Counted from the first letter of the stretch, positions 28,875 to 38,446 are shown. The stretch is DNA of 64,000 bases from Paenibacillus ottowii (GCF_006874425.1 NZ_VIJZ01000002.1:1-64000), one strand, 5' to 3'. The notes: generated by a model not told the origin, from the sequence alone. Translations and numbers: made by a program.

Positions 28875-28905
28875 AGGGCACTCTACTTTGAAGAGTGCCC
28901 TGTTG
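28875..28905 (+). terminator. Terminator after the amidohydrolase
   Basis: AGGGCACTCT-actttga-AGAGTGCCCT, perfect 10-bp stem followed by GTTGTTCG. Confidence 0.8.
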
Positions 28906-29204
28906 TTCGTCTCTGTAATTAAACTCCTTCCCGGTCCGTTACTTCAATGAAAACTGACAGCCGTTTGTGGCTAGCTCCCGTCGATTCATGATTGAACTAA
29001 ATTTTTTCGTTAGCTTAATCGCGCATTGCCGGTCTAATGAATGAATATGGTATTTTACAAGTGATAAGGCTCGTTTTTACTAAGGATGGCGTATATGTGA
29101 TATATAGTTGTTGGCGCAGGCAAACACACCTACCTTGTAAGACTTGTGTTCTTTCTTTTTCTTTTGTAATAGCCTTTTATTTTTGACTTGCTCCTTGTCG
29201 CAGG
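28906..29204. other. Region with no recognised gene
   Basis: Between the amidohydrolase terminator and the tail of the Tad-like cluster. The minus strand near 29110-29220 has a short Lys-rich open stretch that reads on from a different frame of the neighbouring small ORF, so this may be decayed coding DNA. No family recognised. Confidence 0.35.
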
Positions 29205-29393
29205 TCAGATTACACGGCCAAATAAATTGCTCTTCGTAGTCGCTTTGGCACCCCGTTTTGTAATCCGATTATTCATTGTGGTGAACTTACCTGAGCTATA
29301 CACTCCTGCAAGATTAAGTGTAATTTCCTCCTTCTGTTTCTCCAATATCTCGAGTTGAGACTGAAAAGCAAGTAATAAGATAATCATGCCCAC
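29205..29393 (-). CDS. Small membrane-anchored ORF or gene remnant at the end of the Tad-like cluster
   Basis: The 62-codon frame opens upstream of the listed GTG back to a TAA near 29464, adding a basic stretch (KQKTKFSRSFYQN) before a hydrophobic helix IIFVGMIILLLAF. It continues with the charged SQLEILEKQKEEITLN. An N-terminal basic stretch, one membrane helix and a polar tail resemble the pilin-like or TadE-like proteins just upstream. The C-terminal half (SSGKFTTMNNRITKR...) looks unrelated and ends abruptly. No good RBS is visible. It may be a truncated last gene of the cluster. Confidence 0.3.
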   Translation of the reverse strand: MGMIILLLAFQSQLEILEKQKEEITLNLAGVYSSGKFTTMNNRITKRGAKATTKSNLFGRVI

Positions 29394-29470
29394 AAAAATG
29401 ATATTTTGATAGAAGCTTCGGCTGAATTTAGTTTTTTGCTTCAGTGCTATGTCTAGCAGCTTTTAGTGGA

Positions 29471-30460
29471 TTATTTTAAGCCATTATCATATGGATATTC
29501 GAAGTATCCCGCAGCTGCCGCAGATTGTTCATCTGTAAAATGTTCAACCGCTTTAAAGGGAGCTGGACATGAATCTCTATAAAAATATTTGATTCCAGTA
29601 TCCGGTTCTATGGCCCCGATAATAGGTTTTTTTCTGACGACTCTCCCACCACCAAACCCGTAGTTATTGTAATACCTATCTCCAACTGGAATGCCTTGAA
29701 TAAATGCAATCATCCCCACATCATCTATCGTGTTATACCACTCCTCCTGTGAAATAAGTGGTAGGGTGAACGTATAGGAAATACTATTATGTGCTGCTTT
29801 TTCGTTGTGGATATTAATTATTCGCGCCAAGTCCTCCTGAACGCTGCTAACGATGGTAGAACGGCGTATTTGCTCAAATGTTTTTGAATCATTCAGTAAC
29901 GAAATGGGGGTCTGGCCCTCAAACTCCTTCTGAAAACCCTCAATCCATCTATGATTCTGGGCATTATAGGCATGTAAATAATTATCCAGGGTAAACCCCA
30001 CACTATTTCCTGCAGAATCGACATAGGCATAGGATTTTTTTACGCTCCACTTGTGTTCTATGGTGGCTTGTCCATGCACGTCTTGGTAGGTTGCTGAAGC
30101 AAACGTATAATAACCATCATAATCCAGAACCACAATGACAGGTATGTAATCCAATAATGCACGTTGTGCCGCTGTATCCCCATCAATGCCCATATTAAGG
30201 TAAAGAGTGTGTAGGAACGTGGTCAATGCTTCCTCTTTATCTACACGAAAAAACTTATCTGATCCGTATCCTGCCTCACGTTCCTGGCGTTCATTCTGTG
30301 AGAGCACAACACCTGCATCCTGAACTGCGGTACGAAGAGCAGACGTATATTTCATTTCTAGCTGCTGCACTTCACGTTGATTCTGCACCTGTATATCACT
30401 AACCACACCAAAGGGTAAAAAGAGCAGGATAAAAATAACTGCAAAATCAGTAATCTTCAT
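29471..30460 (-). CDS. Membrane-anchored protein of unknown function in the Tad-like cluster
   Basis: I do not recognise a family. The 329-residue chain has an N-terminal hydrophobic anchor (AVIFILLFLPFGVVS) directly followed by a helical stretch (QNQREVQQLEMKYTSALRTAVQDAG). That pattern, together with the LPFGVV anchor, recalls pseudopilin/TadE-type proteins. The remainder is probably extracellular, rich in Tyr and Gly (DYDGYYTFASATYQD, NNYGFGGGRVV). The start overlaps the end of the preceding gene by 14 nt, so it is translationally coupled to it. It is the last convincing gene of the pilus-like operon. Confidence 0.75.
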   Translation of the reverse strand: MKITDFAVIFILLFLPFGVVSDIQVQNQREVQQLEMKYTSALRTAVQDAGVVLSQNERQEREAGYGSDKFFRVDKEEALTTFLHTLYLNMGIDGDTAAQRALLDYIPVIVVLDYDGYYTFASATYQDVHGQATIEHKWSVKKSYAYVDSAGNSVGFTLDNYLHAYNAQNHRWIEGFQKEFEGQTPISLLNDSKTFEQIRRSTIVSSVQEDLARIINIHNEKAAHNSISYTFTLPLISQEEWYNTIDDVGMIAFIQGIPVGDRYYNNYGFGGGRVVRKKPIIGAIEPDTGIKYFYRDSCPAPFKAVEHFTDEQSAAAAGYFEYPYDNGLK

Positions 30461-31025
30461 TCAAAACCATGCCCCCGTAAGAAGCTGCTACTGCCGGCTT
30501 ACCGTTATCTAATCCACCCAGAAGCCATGATTTGTATAAATCCGCAGGAGTCCGATTCATATTATGTAATCGTACTGCAAAATAGTCACCAGCCATCAAG
30601 GTATACCGACGCGTCTGTTCCGACTTAGGCTGCGAATGATCTGGAAACAGTGCAGGTAAGATTTGTGGGTTATAGTAACCATCGTATACAGCTTCATAAT
30701 TACCCAGAAAACTGTCTGGCTTCGCTGCGTCTACATAGTTCGGTACATATTTTTTGTGCATATGCTCCAAGTTAACTTCGTACGTATTGCCTGTCAGCTC
30801 CAGATCATGCATAAAATCGTTATACATCGTCGGTGTAATGTAACCTTTGGTTCTGACCATATCAACAAAATGTACAGTTGAATGATATGCATTTAACCCG
30901 GATATATCATCCTGCCGTTCAGCAGCTTGAGCTGCGGGTACGATATACAAAAGCAATACAGCGAGCAGCGCCCCCAACAGTTTGGATATTGTTTGAACCA
31001 CTTTAGTCCTCCCCCAATTTTTCAA
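30447..31025 (-). CDS. Exported protein of unknown function in the Tad-like cluster
   Basis: This 192-residue protein has a clear Sec signal peptide: basic KNWGRTKVVQ, hydrophobic LLGALLAVLLLYIV and an AAQA-A cleavage site near residue 34. The mature part (about 158 residues) is rich in Tyr, His and Asp and contains no family motif I know. The gene overlaps both neighbours (23 nt upstream, 14 nt downstream). That arrangement suggests the three exported proteins are made in fixed ratio as parts of one surface structure. Confidence 0.75.
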   Translation of the reverse strand: MKNWGRTKVVQTISKLLGALLAVLLLYIVPAAQAAERQDDISGLNAYHSTVHFVDMVRTKGYITPTMYNDFMHDLELTGNTYEVNLEHMHKKYVPNYVDAAKPDSFLGNYEAVYDGYYNPQILPALFPDHSQPKSEQTRRYTLMAGDYFAVRLHNMNRTPADLYKSWLLGGLDNGKPAVAASYGGMVLNEDY

Positions 31026-31398
31026 AACGTACTGATGTTATATCTCCGTTCCCATTTCGCTGTGGGTATATGGCATATGCAGAGGAAGCATCCAAGGCAG
31101 ATACATCCGGCTCAAACGGTTCAGAGTACACATTGTACTCTAAACCGTCAACTTGAACAGAGATTCCCTCCTGTAAGTTCATACGAATGGTTTGGATGAC
31201 TTGAGTCCCTTTAATCCGTTGCGGTGTCTCCACTTTAATAGTACGGGATATTCGTCCCTCAGATTGTTCCTCCTGCTGCGACCTTAATTCAAGTGCACTT
31301 CCCAGTTGACAAGACAAGTTTGCTGCCGTTGCACATGCGGTTATAAATAAAATAACTGACACACCAAGCTGTAGCATACTTGAAGCGTGATCAGACAT
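31003..31398 (-). CDS. TadE-like single-pass membrane protein
   Basis: The 131-residue chain starts after GGGAGATGTCAGC. It has an N-terminal hydrophobic helix (LQLGVSVILFITACATAANL) followed by a charged extracellular region with many Gln and Glu. The layout is that of TadE/pseudopilin-type minor subunits, but no Glu5-type prepilin motif is obvious. I infer the role mainly from position between the pilin-like and exported genes. It overlaps the next gene by 23 nt. Confidence 0.65.
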   Translation of the reverse strand: MSDHASSMLQLGVSVILFITACATAANLSCQLGSALELRSQQEEQSEGRISRTIKVETPQRIKGTQVIQTIRMNLQEGISVQVDGLEYNVYSEPFEPDVSALDASSAYAIYPQRNGNGDITSVRFEKLGED

Positions 31399-31439
31399 GC
31401 TGACATCTCCCTTATGACTATTGATCTTTGCTGTACTAC

Positions 31440-31934
31440 TTAAGACTGAGTAAACAGCAACCCACGTACCACGTTTGATTTGTCTTTAACAATTTCAGCC
31501 TTGAATTTACCACTTGGATTTACGTATTCATTCTCCTTCTCATTTAGTGTATTCGCAATTTTCCCCGTCTTATCACTGCCGCCATTCACGGCACCATACT
31601 GCTCACTGTCTGGACTAATATTCAAAGCATTTCCGTACCACTGTCCTGCCATGTTTTTTCCAGTTTTAATCTGAATACCGAACTGGTCCTTTCCCTGAAA
31701 TTTCCGCAGCGCATTGGTTACCTGGGAACCACTAATCGTAGTGCCGTCGTATACCGTAAAAGAGGCCTGAGACAATTCAGTCTGGATATCGGCAAAATTG
31801 TTTTGTGCCGTTTTAGTGGCTTCCTGAGCTGAGATAAACAGTATCACTACAATCGTAATTAGTGCGATGGTCAAAAATATCCCAGCAGCTACCTTTAATG
31901 CTGTTGATGCGTTATTCATTTTTTCTCTCCTCAA
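31440..31934 (-). CDS. Pilin-like single-pass membrane protein
   Basis: The preferred start is ATG 31919 (MNNASTALKVAAG) after GAGGAGAGAAAAA; the TTG at 31934 lies inside that RBS. A short polar N-terminus leads into a long hydrophobic helix (IFLTIALITIVVILFI) and then SAQEATKTAQNNFADIQTELSQ, an amphipathic helix as in pilins. The rest (about 110 residues) is soluble, with VNGGSDKTGKIANTLNEKE. Type IVb pilins usually have a Gly-x4-Glu/Tyr processing site, which is not clear here, so it may be a non-processed or diverged subunit. It lies directly after the TadB-TadC gene. Confidence 0.65.
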   Translation of the reverse strand: MRREKMNNASTALKVAAGIFLTIALITIVVILFISAQEATKTAQNNFADIQTELSQASFTVYDGTTISGSQVTNALRKFQGKDQFGIQIKTGKNMAGQWYGNALNISPDSEQYGAVNGGSDKTGKIANTLNEKENEYVNPSGKFKAEIVKDKSNVVRGLLFTQS

Positions 31935-31969
31935 CTTGTTAATTTTGGATTAATCATCAATGAAATTAC

Positions 31970-34054
31970 TTACTGAATTTTTTGTATTTGCTCATAATAG
32001 CTATCCATTTGAACAAAGCTCATACCGATCAGCGGAATCACCAAATATAAAAAGATAAGACCATACATCGGCGCAAACCCAATCATCCTCCCCCAGATCG
32101 CCTTGCTGTCTATTATTTTTTCATACTCCTGTTTTCTTTGTTCAAAATAGTAGGACATATGGGATTCCAAATCATCAAATGCCTCTCGAATCGTAATTTT
32201 GCCTAAAGACAAATAGAGCTTGTCCACTAGACGTTGAAATTCCGGCAAAGGCGCTTCTTCTTTCAGCAAATCGAGAGCTGCCTCTGGTCCATGTTCATAA
32301 TGAAGCAGACATTTTTGCAGAGGTCTTTTGAAGATCACTGAGAATCTGTTCAACCACTCCAATATTTCCTCAACAGACATTCGTTCCATGGCCCGTAAAA
32401 TGGAAATAACCGTTTGAAACTGATATACCTCATGCTTCATATCCAAACGACGCATTTTCCGCTGCAAATATAATAAAAGCATGGGCAGTTGATAGGCTAC
32501 ATACCCAGCAACCATACTAATCAGTACTTCCCACCACTTGATGTATTCATCATTCCACTCCTTCAGTTCCTGGAGGATTCGTTGAGTATTCCTGGATAGC
32601 TCCTCTGGAGTAGCTGTGCCATTAGCAAAATTCTCTAAAGTAGCGTACGTTTGCTCATATGTGCTGTCCGCTTTCATGTTCAGTGTTTGCATGATTGCGC
32701 GGTCAATTTCACTTTGCTTCAAAGCTTCCTTTTCCTCGATCGGACTTAAACGTCCAAACATTTGGCCTGATTGTACTGGTGCATAAAGGATGTGCGTTTT
32801 TTCAGCTTCATGTAAAACAAATATAGTACCGATGCTAAGCACTAATCCTAAGATAAAAAGAGCGATTCTGCGTATGTAGAGCCACTCGAGCTTTACCTCC
32901 GCACCACTTTCCTTTAATAGTCGGGTTATCTGGAAATAAGATGACATATGCTGCCGAGGCATTAAAGAATCCACCATATTTCGAATGACGGGCAAACGGT
33001 ATAACTTCTGCTCCCACACTCTCCGTCCTTTACCCGCACGATATCCTGTCTCGTCGGACTGTTGCAGTTTCTGCAACAGAAAGTAGGATAGGATGATAAC
33101 AATGTACACAATCAATTTGATGATATAGCCCAATTTCCCCTGATAAAACTCATCCATGGATGGAAAGCTGGATCTCGCCCATCTCTCGATTGGGGTAGTA
33201 AAGAAGACGGGGGCCAGTGCGATCACGTTCAAACTTTTTAGCAGATAGTCCAGTCTATTTCTCCGCAGCAACTCCAACTGGATTTCACGTGCAAGACTGC
33301 TTAGTCCCTTTAAATAGATGGAACCACCTTCCTCAATCCGATCACCAAACTCCATTACCATATACGAGATACCGGCAAAGGCTTTTAAAAACCGATTGGG
33401 AGCCGATTCATAATATCTTTCGAGTGCCTCATGCGGATCAGCATCTGTTAATGCCTCATGGATGAGTCGTGCATGTCTTCCAGCCTCTGCTCCTGCTATA
33501 TCGGCCGCTTCAGATATGGATTCTTCTACCATACCGTGCTGATGATAGTGATGACGTACATTGGCAAACAACTCGATCATTTGCGCAAGTAGCCTTTTTT
33601 CCACTTGGCTAGTAGCTACATCTATAATAAGGCTGTTAATTACCACTCCACATAGAACGGCCAATATAGCAAACTCTATTCCTGGTTTCATCATTAACAG
33701 CACAACGCTGCTACAAGCAAAAGCACACCAGACGGACAATATCATCTTCATGGTTTGAAGACGAAGCTTATACTCATCGTATGCATGCTGACCAGCTAGT
33801 CGTTTACGTACACTCGTGATGTATCCGGATGTGATAGGAACCCTCATACACAGCGTGTACAATTTGTGCATCAGAGTTTGCAGTTCCCGTGAAAGTAACG
33901 CTTTTCCTTTTCGCCCTTCCTGTACAGAATGAATTCGACCTCTGCGTACTGCATAGCTTTGATGCTTATGCAACCAATTCAAAGCTATAAATAGTACTGC
34001 AAATCCCCCACCTGATATAAGCAAAACCCACAACATAATTTCTTTAAGACTCAT
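31970..34054 (-). CDS. TadB-TadC fusion, inner-membrane platform protein of a Tad/Flp-type system
   Basis: The 694-residue membrane protein is built of two type II secretion F-like halves. The first half has a helix near residues 8-27, paired helices around 110-150, a cytosolic helical bundle (MIELFANVRHHYHQHGMVEESISEAAD) and a helix near 300-325. The second half repeats this, with helices near 400-425 and 500-520, a bundle (YQFQTVISILRAMERMS) and a C-terminal helix (MIGFAPMYGLIFLYLVIPLIGM). In Tad systems TadB and TadC are separate genes of about 300 residues each, so a single 694-residue chain is a fusion. It overlaps the ATPase gene by 11 nt. Confidence 0.8.
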   Translation of the reverse strand: MSLKEIMLWVLLISGGGFAVLFIALNWLHKHQSYAVRRGRIHSVQEGRKGKALLSRELQTLMHKLYTLCMRVPITSGYITSVRKRLAGQHAYDEYKLRLQTMKMILSVWCAFACSSVVLLMMKPGIEFAILAVLCGVVINSLIIDVATSQVEKRLLAQMIELFANVRHHYHQHGMVEESISEAADIAGAEAGRHARLIHEALTDADPHEALERYYESAPNRFLKAFAGISYMVMEFGDRIEEGGSIYLKGLSSLAREIQLELLRRNRLDYLLKSLNVIALAPVFFTTPIERWARSSFPSMDEFYQGKLGYIIKLIVYIVIILSYFLLQKLQQSDETGYRAGKGRRVWEQKLYRLPVIRNMVDSLMPRQHMSSYFQITRLLKESGAEVKLEWLYIRRIALFILGLVLSIGTIFVLHEAEKTHILYAPVQSGQMFGRLSPIEEKEALKQSEIDRAIMQTLNMKADSTYEQTYATLENFANGTATPEELSRNTQRILQELKEWNDEYIKWWEVLISMVAGYVAYQLPMLLLYLQRKMRRLDMKHEVYQFQTVISILRAMERMSVEEILEWLNRFSVIFKRPLQKCLLHYEHGPEAALDLLKEEAPLPEFQRLVDKLYLSLGKITIREAFDDLESHMSYYFEQRKQEYEKIIDSKAIWGRMIGFAPMYGLIFLYLVIPLIGMSFVQMDSYYEQIQKIQ

Positions 34055-35879
34055 AGTTTTCCTCCCAATAACGGGTCAAAAAGCTGCGGAAATCTGCTGC
34101 ATCCTTTGCATTCATCTGCTCACCCATTTCTTCTACACTTGTAGGTGTTAAAGGCTCCATGGGTATATAGCTTCCATTTCTATACTCCATGACATGGCGA
34201 TAGCTATAGCTTGATGAAGCATTGGGATCTACTTCCGTATGCTCTGGATTACGCGGCACACATTCTGTGATCCGTTCGATATAACGCCGCCCTTCCGCAT
34301 CACGCTTGAGATGCACATCAAAATTAATGACATGCACTACCTGTTCTTCAGCAATGCCTTCATGCTGAAATACCCCAGTTTTGAGCAGTGAATTACGAAG
34401 TGAAAATACAAGATCACGAAATGTTTTAGCATGGTGAGTAAAAATAGTGAATAGACTGGCAACCTGTGACATTTGAATCATCCAGGCAGCTACTTCATCA
34501 CTCGCTACTTCGCCCAAAATATTGACGGTTCCATCTGTTTTTTTCTGCAAGTCAAGACCTTGTTGTCCTGAAATATGATCTGTTTCTCGAAAGGTAAGAA
34601 TATTACGGCGACTGTAAATGCTACGCAAATGCAGCTCAAAAGCCATTTCTTGAACGCGAAGCGTATACGAAGCGTAAATATGTTTGACCATCGCCATTAA
34701 CAAGGTTGTCTTGCCTGAACCCTGCACGCCTGTAATTGCAGTAATCCGACTGCCTTTCATTAGATAAGATAGCAGCTGAATTGGAAAATCAGCGTTTCCC
34801 CCGCTAATTAACTGTTCCAGCGATGTGCTTTGAATATCAAATTTACGGACAAAGAAGGCCCATGATTCAGAGAAAGGAGGGCGCACTACTACTACCCGTG
34901 ATCCATCCTTCATTTCGTTGACCTTATAACCATTCGCTTCAGAAAGCTGTCCCGGATAATTGTATTTGTAAATATTTTGACACACCCTTTTAAGCTCACG
35001 TTCCGATCCGAAGGAAAGGAATGAAAGATGGATAGTTTTACCTTTGTAGAAAATCCATATGCTCTCATATCCATTCGTTGTGGGCGCAGACGTTTGTTCA
35101 AACACATACCTATCCGAAGGCCAATGTGGTGATGAAGAAATACCACCTTCCGGCATACCACTGACACCCCCACTTACACCATCAATCCTCTGGTCGCGAA
35201 TATCATCAATGACAGAAAAGCCTTTGTAATGCTGATACATCCGTTGCACAATAATATCCACTTTCTCCATAAAAGACAGGGGACGATATTCACAGTCATA
35301 GATATAGCGGATATCCTCTGTCGTTACGAAGTAGCTTCCATCCTCTTCACCTGGCTGTGAGTACCTCATTTCGGCTAAGTCATAGGTATCCAATAAACGT
35401 GATAGTGCATCCGCGCCAAACTTCTGCTGGTATTGGTAAAAAATAATTTCGAATTGATCCTGTGTGCTAAACAACTCAGGTCTGGAGAATGGCATTACAG
35501 TATCGGCGATTTTCTCGTTCAACCCGTAACCGTTAACCAGAAGCTCACTCATCAGGTTTTTAACAAAGCGTTTATCTCCAATGCTGCCATTGGCACAGTT
35601 CTTTAACGCCCTTCGTAGCTCCGCCCTTTGATGGATACGTCGCCTATATTCCTCCTCATGTAATCCTGCATCCGCCATCTGGCTATGACTTAGTTCATGA
35701 AGCGCATTTTTGATATACTCTAGCAATGCTTCGAATGTGGCATCTTCGCTCTTTGCTTCTACTTGAAGAGCTGAACGTTGCGGGTGAAACTTCCCTCGAT
35801 ATTTAACAATAATTGGTACGGTGCACAACAACAAAATACAAGTAGTTATTAATCCGTTGATCACATAAGCAGACAGCAT
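34044..35879 (-). CDS. CpaF/TadA-type secretion ATPase
   Basis: The start ATG at 35879 overlaps the upstream stop (TAATG) with GGAGAGGGG before it. This gives 611 residues; the frame is open further upstream but that part lies within the previous gene. An N-terminal membrane segment (VINGLITTCILLLCTVPII) is unusual for this family. The C-terminal half is the ATPase: VVVVRPPFSE, Walker A GVQGSGKTTLL near residues 385-393, a Walker B-like ILGEVASDE, and a His box TIFTHHAKTFRDL. It should power assembly through the TadB-TadC platform encoded next. Confidence 0.85.
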   Translation of the reverse strand: MLSAYVINGLITTCILLLCTVPIIVKYRGKFHPQRSALQVEAKSEDATFEALLEYIKNALHELSHSQMADAGLHEEEYRRRIHQRAELRRALKNCANGSIGDKRFVKNLMSELLVNGYGLNEKIADTVMPFSRPELFSTQDQFEIIFYQYQQKFGADALSRLLDTYDLAEMRYSQPGEEDGSYFVTTEDIRYIYDCEYRPLSFMEKVDIIVQRMYQHYKGFSVIDDIRDQRIDGVSGGVSGMPEGGISSSPHWPSDRYVFEQTSAPTTNGYESIWIFYKGKTIHLSFLSFGSERELKRVCQNIYKYNYPGQLSEANGYKVNEMKDGSRVVVVRPPFSESWAFFVRKFDIQSTSLEQLISGGNADFPIQLLSYLMKGSRITAITGVQGSGKTTLLMAMVKHIYASYTLRVQEMAFELHLRSIYSRRNILTFRETDHISGQQGLDLQKKTDGTVNILGEVASDEVAAWMIQMSQVASLFTIFTHHAKTFRDLVFSLRNSLLKTGVFQHEGIAEEQVVHVINFDVHLKRDAEGRRYIERITECVPRNPEHTEVDPNASSSYSYRHVMEYRNGSYIPMEPLTPTSVEEMGEQMNAKDAADFRSFLTRYWEENYES

Positions 35880-36736
35880 TAAGCGCCCCTCTCCAAAGCC
35901 TTGAGCCGAAGATCGGACTCCACCGTCTCCAAAATAGCTTTGCTTATTTGCCGTACGCCCTGCGCCCAACCTACAGACTTAAAAAGCTTTCGCTGTTGCT
36001 CTTTTCCACTTCGTACCTCGCGCTGCACATGACCAATCACATCCCTTCGGTTCCATGCGTCCATAAATTTGGTGCTGTAAGGAACTGTGTGCAAAGTACC
36101 CTTGTAGCCATATCTCCTGCGGATATTCGCTTCATTTGCTTGTGAACGCACATCATATTTTCCAAGGACAATTAATAAGGGTAATGACGAATATGTGGAT
36201 AACGGAGACACAGAATCAAAATAAGCGTCCAACTCACGCATATTCTGAGTGAGCGAAAGAACGGCCAGTTTGGCTTGTGCGCATGCTTCATGTTGTACAG
36301 CCCCCCAGCCTACTCCACTTCCTGCATCAATCAGCGTTAAATCGTAATATTGATTCGCTGTATCGATCACCACCCTTACAAGATTAGGGGAAAGTAGCGG
36401 CGGTGTAGCTCCAAAACCGGAGGTTCCCTCAAGCATATCCAGTGTGTGTTCCAGTACTGGTGCCGTATAGTTACGAATATTTTCTCTAGACAGCGTCCCT
36501 CTTAGAACTAAACGTGAAACAGCATCCCAGCCTCCTTCCTGAATTTGTAGACTTGGATCGTCCATACTGTACTCCTGGATAGGAAATCCTGATTCAATAC
36601 CGGTATGCCTACAGCCCAAATGAGTCAATAATAGTCTTCCTCTATATAAATTACCTAGTGTAATGGCTACTGCTGCAGCTAATGAGCTACTTCCACTTGC
36701 TCCCTTAATGGGACTCCAAAACAAAATAGTGCTCAT
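35879..36736 (-). CDS. CpaE/ParA-like protein with a degenerate P-loop
   Basis: The preferred start is ATG 36736 (MSTILFWSPIKGASG) after AAGGAGGAGAGC, giving 285 residues. The N-terminal strand-loop matches the ParA/MinD-type (SIMIBI) fold, but the Walker A reads KGASGSSSL instead of KGGVGKTT, without the nucleotide-binding Lys or Thr. VVIDTANQYYDLTLIDAGSG (quoted in part) is the A'-type strand. In Tad loci CpaE positions the apparatus. It overlaps both neighbours by a few nucleotides. Confidence 0.75.
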   Translation of the reverse strand: MSTILFWSPIKGASGSSSLAAAVAITLGNLYRGRLLLTHLGCRHTGIESGFPIQEYSMDDPSLQIQEGGWDAVSRLVLRGTLSRENIRNYTAPVLEHTLDMLEGTSGFGATPPLLSPNLVRVVIDTANQYYDLTLIDAGSGVGWGAVQHEACAQAKLAVLSLTQNMRELDAYFDSVSPLSTYSSLPLLIVLGKYDVRSQANEANIRRRYGYKGTLHTVPYSTKFMDAWNRRDVIGHVQREVRSGKEQQRKLFKSVGWAQGVRQISKAILETVESDLRLKALERGA

Positions 36737-37446
36737 GCTCTCCTCCTTTCCGCACGCTTTAGCGCACGACGACTCTCTTTTATCTCCCAACTCATCCATT
36801 CTCCAATGCAACGACATAATTCTCTCTTATATATTCTGGATAGAGGTTTTAGCAAAAGCTGTTTTTTATGCTCATTTTCCAGCTTTAGAGCAAGCTGCCC
36901 CTCATCCCATGGTAGTACATACGGTTCTTGCTGCCATAAGGCAGGAAAGCGGTTCATGTATTCCCATAAATACGACTCCTCCACACCGCAATCCACTGCC
37001 TGTATAAATAGCTTGTGAAATACAAGGTCTTTGGGAAAGTCAGGTTGATCAAACAAATGGTCAAGCCAACTCTGTCCGTTGTGCATGAGCATGCGGCTAT
37101 AATCACTAACCCAAACTCGCAGTTCCGCCTTTTTCCAAACAGAAATCGGACAAAAATCAGGTAGCTCTATATCCAAGATAACAATGTCATAAGTCTGTTC
37201 TGACTTTTGATCAGCCAGCATACCGATATGCAGATCTTCCCACGCTGTAAATCCAATCGCTACATCAAATCCACAAAACTTCGTAATAGGTAGTGGTTTA
37301 TCGAGCATTCCTATGCTATACCGGTACCGCCCCTGCCGTGTAGCATCCACAAGCAGTACCTGTTGGCCGGAAGCTGCCAATACACTGCTTATGTTTAATA
37401 AGGTATCGCTTTTGTCACAAAGACCGGCAAATATCCATGTTTTCAT
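36733..37446 (-). CDS. Second CpaE/ParA-like protein without a P-loop
   Basis: A 237-residue protein whose start fits the SIMIBI pattern (MKTWIFAGLCDKSDTLLN, then LAASGQQVLLVDATRQ, then YDIVILDIELPD). The loop between the first strand and helix lacks any Walker A signature. The C-terminal 50 residues are strongly basic and helical (KRELCRCIGEWMSWEIKESRR). The family is uncertain; position and strand order suggest a non-catalytic partner of the neighbouring CpaE-like protein. Confidence 0.6.
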   Translation of the reverse strand: MKTWIFAGLCDKSDTLLNISSVLAASGQQVLLVDATRQGRYRYSIGMLDKPLPITKFCGFDVAIGFTAWEDLHIGMLADQKSEQTYDIVILDIELPDFCPISVWKKAELRVWVSDYSRMLMHNGQSWLDHLFDQPDFPKDLVFHKLFIQAVDCGVEESYLWEYMNRFPALWQQEPYVLPWDEGQLALKLENEHKKQLLLKPLSRIYKRELCRCIGEWMSWEIKESRRALKRAERRRA

Positions 37447-37468
37447 ACTTCCGTTCCTTTTCTCTCAT

Positions 37469-38446
37469 TTATTGGGCATACGGATCAGAGCTACCGCCCT
37501 GCGTTAGAATCTTCGTCTGTTCTTTGTGATCCTGTTCTTCACTTCTTGAATCGACAATTCCATTTGCTGCGTCTTCAATAGTTGCGCCTGCATCCTGAGA
37601 TGCAATCTCCTCACTAAGGCTTCTCTCCACAGGTGTTGAAATCACATTGTTTGAAGAACTAATAGCATTTTCTAGAGAATCTCGTAGCTGCTTGGACAGT
37701 TTCTGTTCAGCAACACGGATCAAGTTCGGATCACTATTCATTAACGCTAACACCTGCGCATTAGGTGGATAAGTCGGGATTGCCTTGGGCTGAAATTGGG
37801 GATCTACGTATGTTAAAGCATAGATGGATGCTTTATGTAGATAGGCATCTACAATCGCACTCGAAAGCGAGAGTATTTCCTGCTCATTCATAGTGACCCA
37901 TACGATTGAACCTTCCAGTCGGAATATCTTCTTTTTGGATAATAGGATGTAATCATGGCCTGTTGGAAATTGAATGCGGATATCCACTTCGTCCCCTGAC
38001 TTCAGGCTGCTGGGTAGTACTACCACTTTCAGCTCACGGTTGCGTAGATCCTTAGGTGTAGGTTCATCAGCTGTAATCATAGCCGTTGTAAGCACAGATC
38101 CTTTTTTAAGCTCTATCTTGGCTGTGGTGCCAGAAACTTCGCTCCTATTTGCTAATAAATTAGACGGAGCTTGAGAACCAGGAACTTTAATTCCCTTCAA
38201 ATCTTTAGATGTAATCTGTTCGCCTGGTGAAATGTCACGAACAACCGCCCAGCCTGTTTTCGCCGTCCGTTGCTCTTGTTCATTCAGTTTCCATTTCTGT
38301 TCAGCCTCGACCTCTGCCTGTTTCCTGATCTCACTCATTTGATGGGTATTTACCATTAGGTAGCCCACAAAGATAATGCCTACCATTCCTGCCCCAATAC
38401 AGCCTGCATATAGTTTTTGCTTGCTGCTTTTTCTTAGCTTGGACAC
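37469..38446 (-). CDS. CpaB/RcpC-like SAF-domain protein
   Basis: The 325-residue protein is anchored by one N-terminal helix (LYAGCIGAGMVGIIFVGYLMV). It carries an extracytoplasmic SAF domain (VVRDISPGEQITSKDLKGIKVP...LKKGSVLTTAMI, about 68-140), followed by an all-beta part typical of CpaB (VVVLPSSLKSGDEVDIRI). The tail of about 100 residues is acidic, Ser/Gln-rich and probably disordered. CpaB proteins belong to Flp pilus assembly systems. It lies directly after the kinase gene. Confidence 0.8.
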   Translation of the reverse strand: MSKLRKSSKQKLYAGCIGAGMVGIIFVGYLMVNTHQMSEIRKQAEVEAEQKWKLNEQEQRTAKTGWAVVRDISPGEQITSKDLKGIKVPGSQAPSNLLANRSEVSGTTAKIELKKGSVLTTAMITADEPTPKDLRNRELKVVVLPSSLKSGDEVDIRIQFPTGHDYILLSKKKIFRLEGSIVWVTMNEQEILSLSSAIVDAYLHKASIYALTYVDPQFQPKAIPTYPPNAQVLALMNSDPNLIRVAEQKLSKQLRDSLENAISSSNNVISTPVERSLSEEIASQDAGATIEDAANGIVDSRSEEQDHKEQTKILTQGGSSDPYAQ

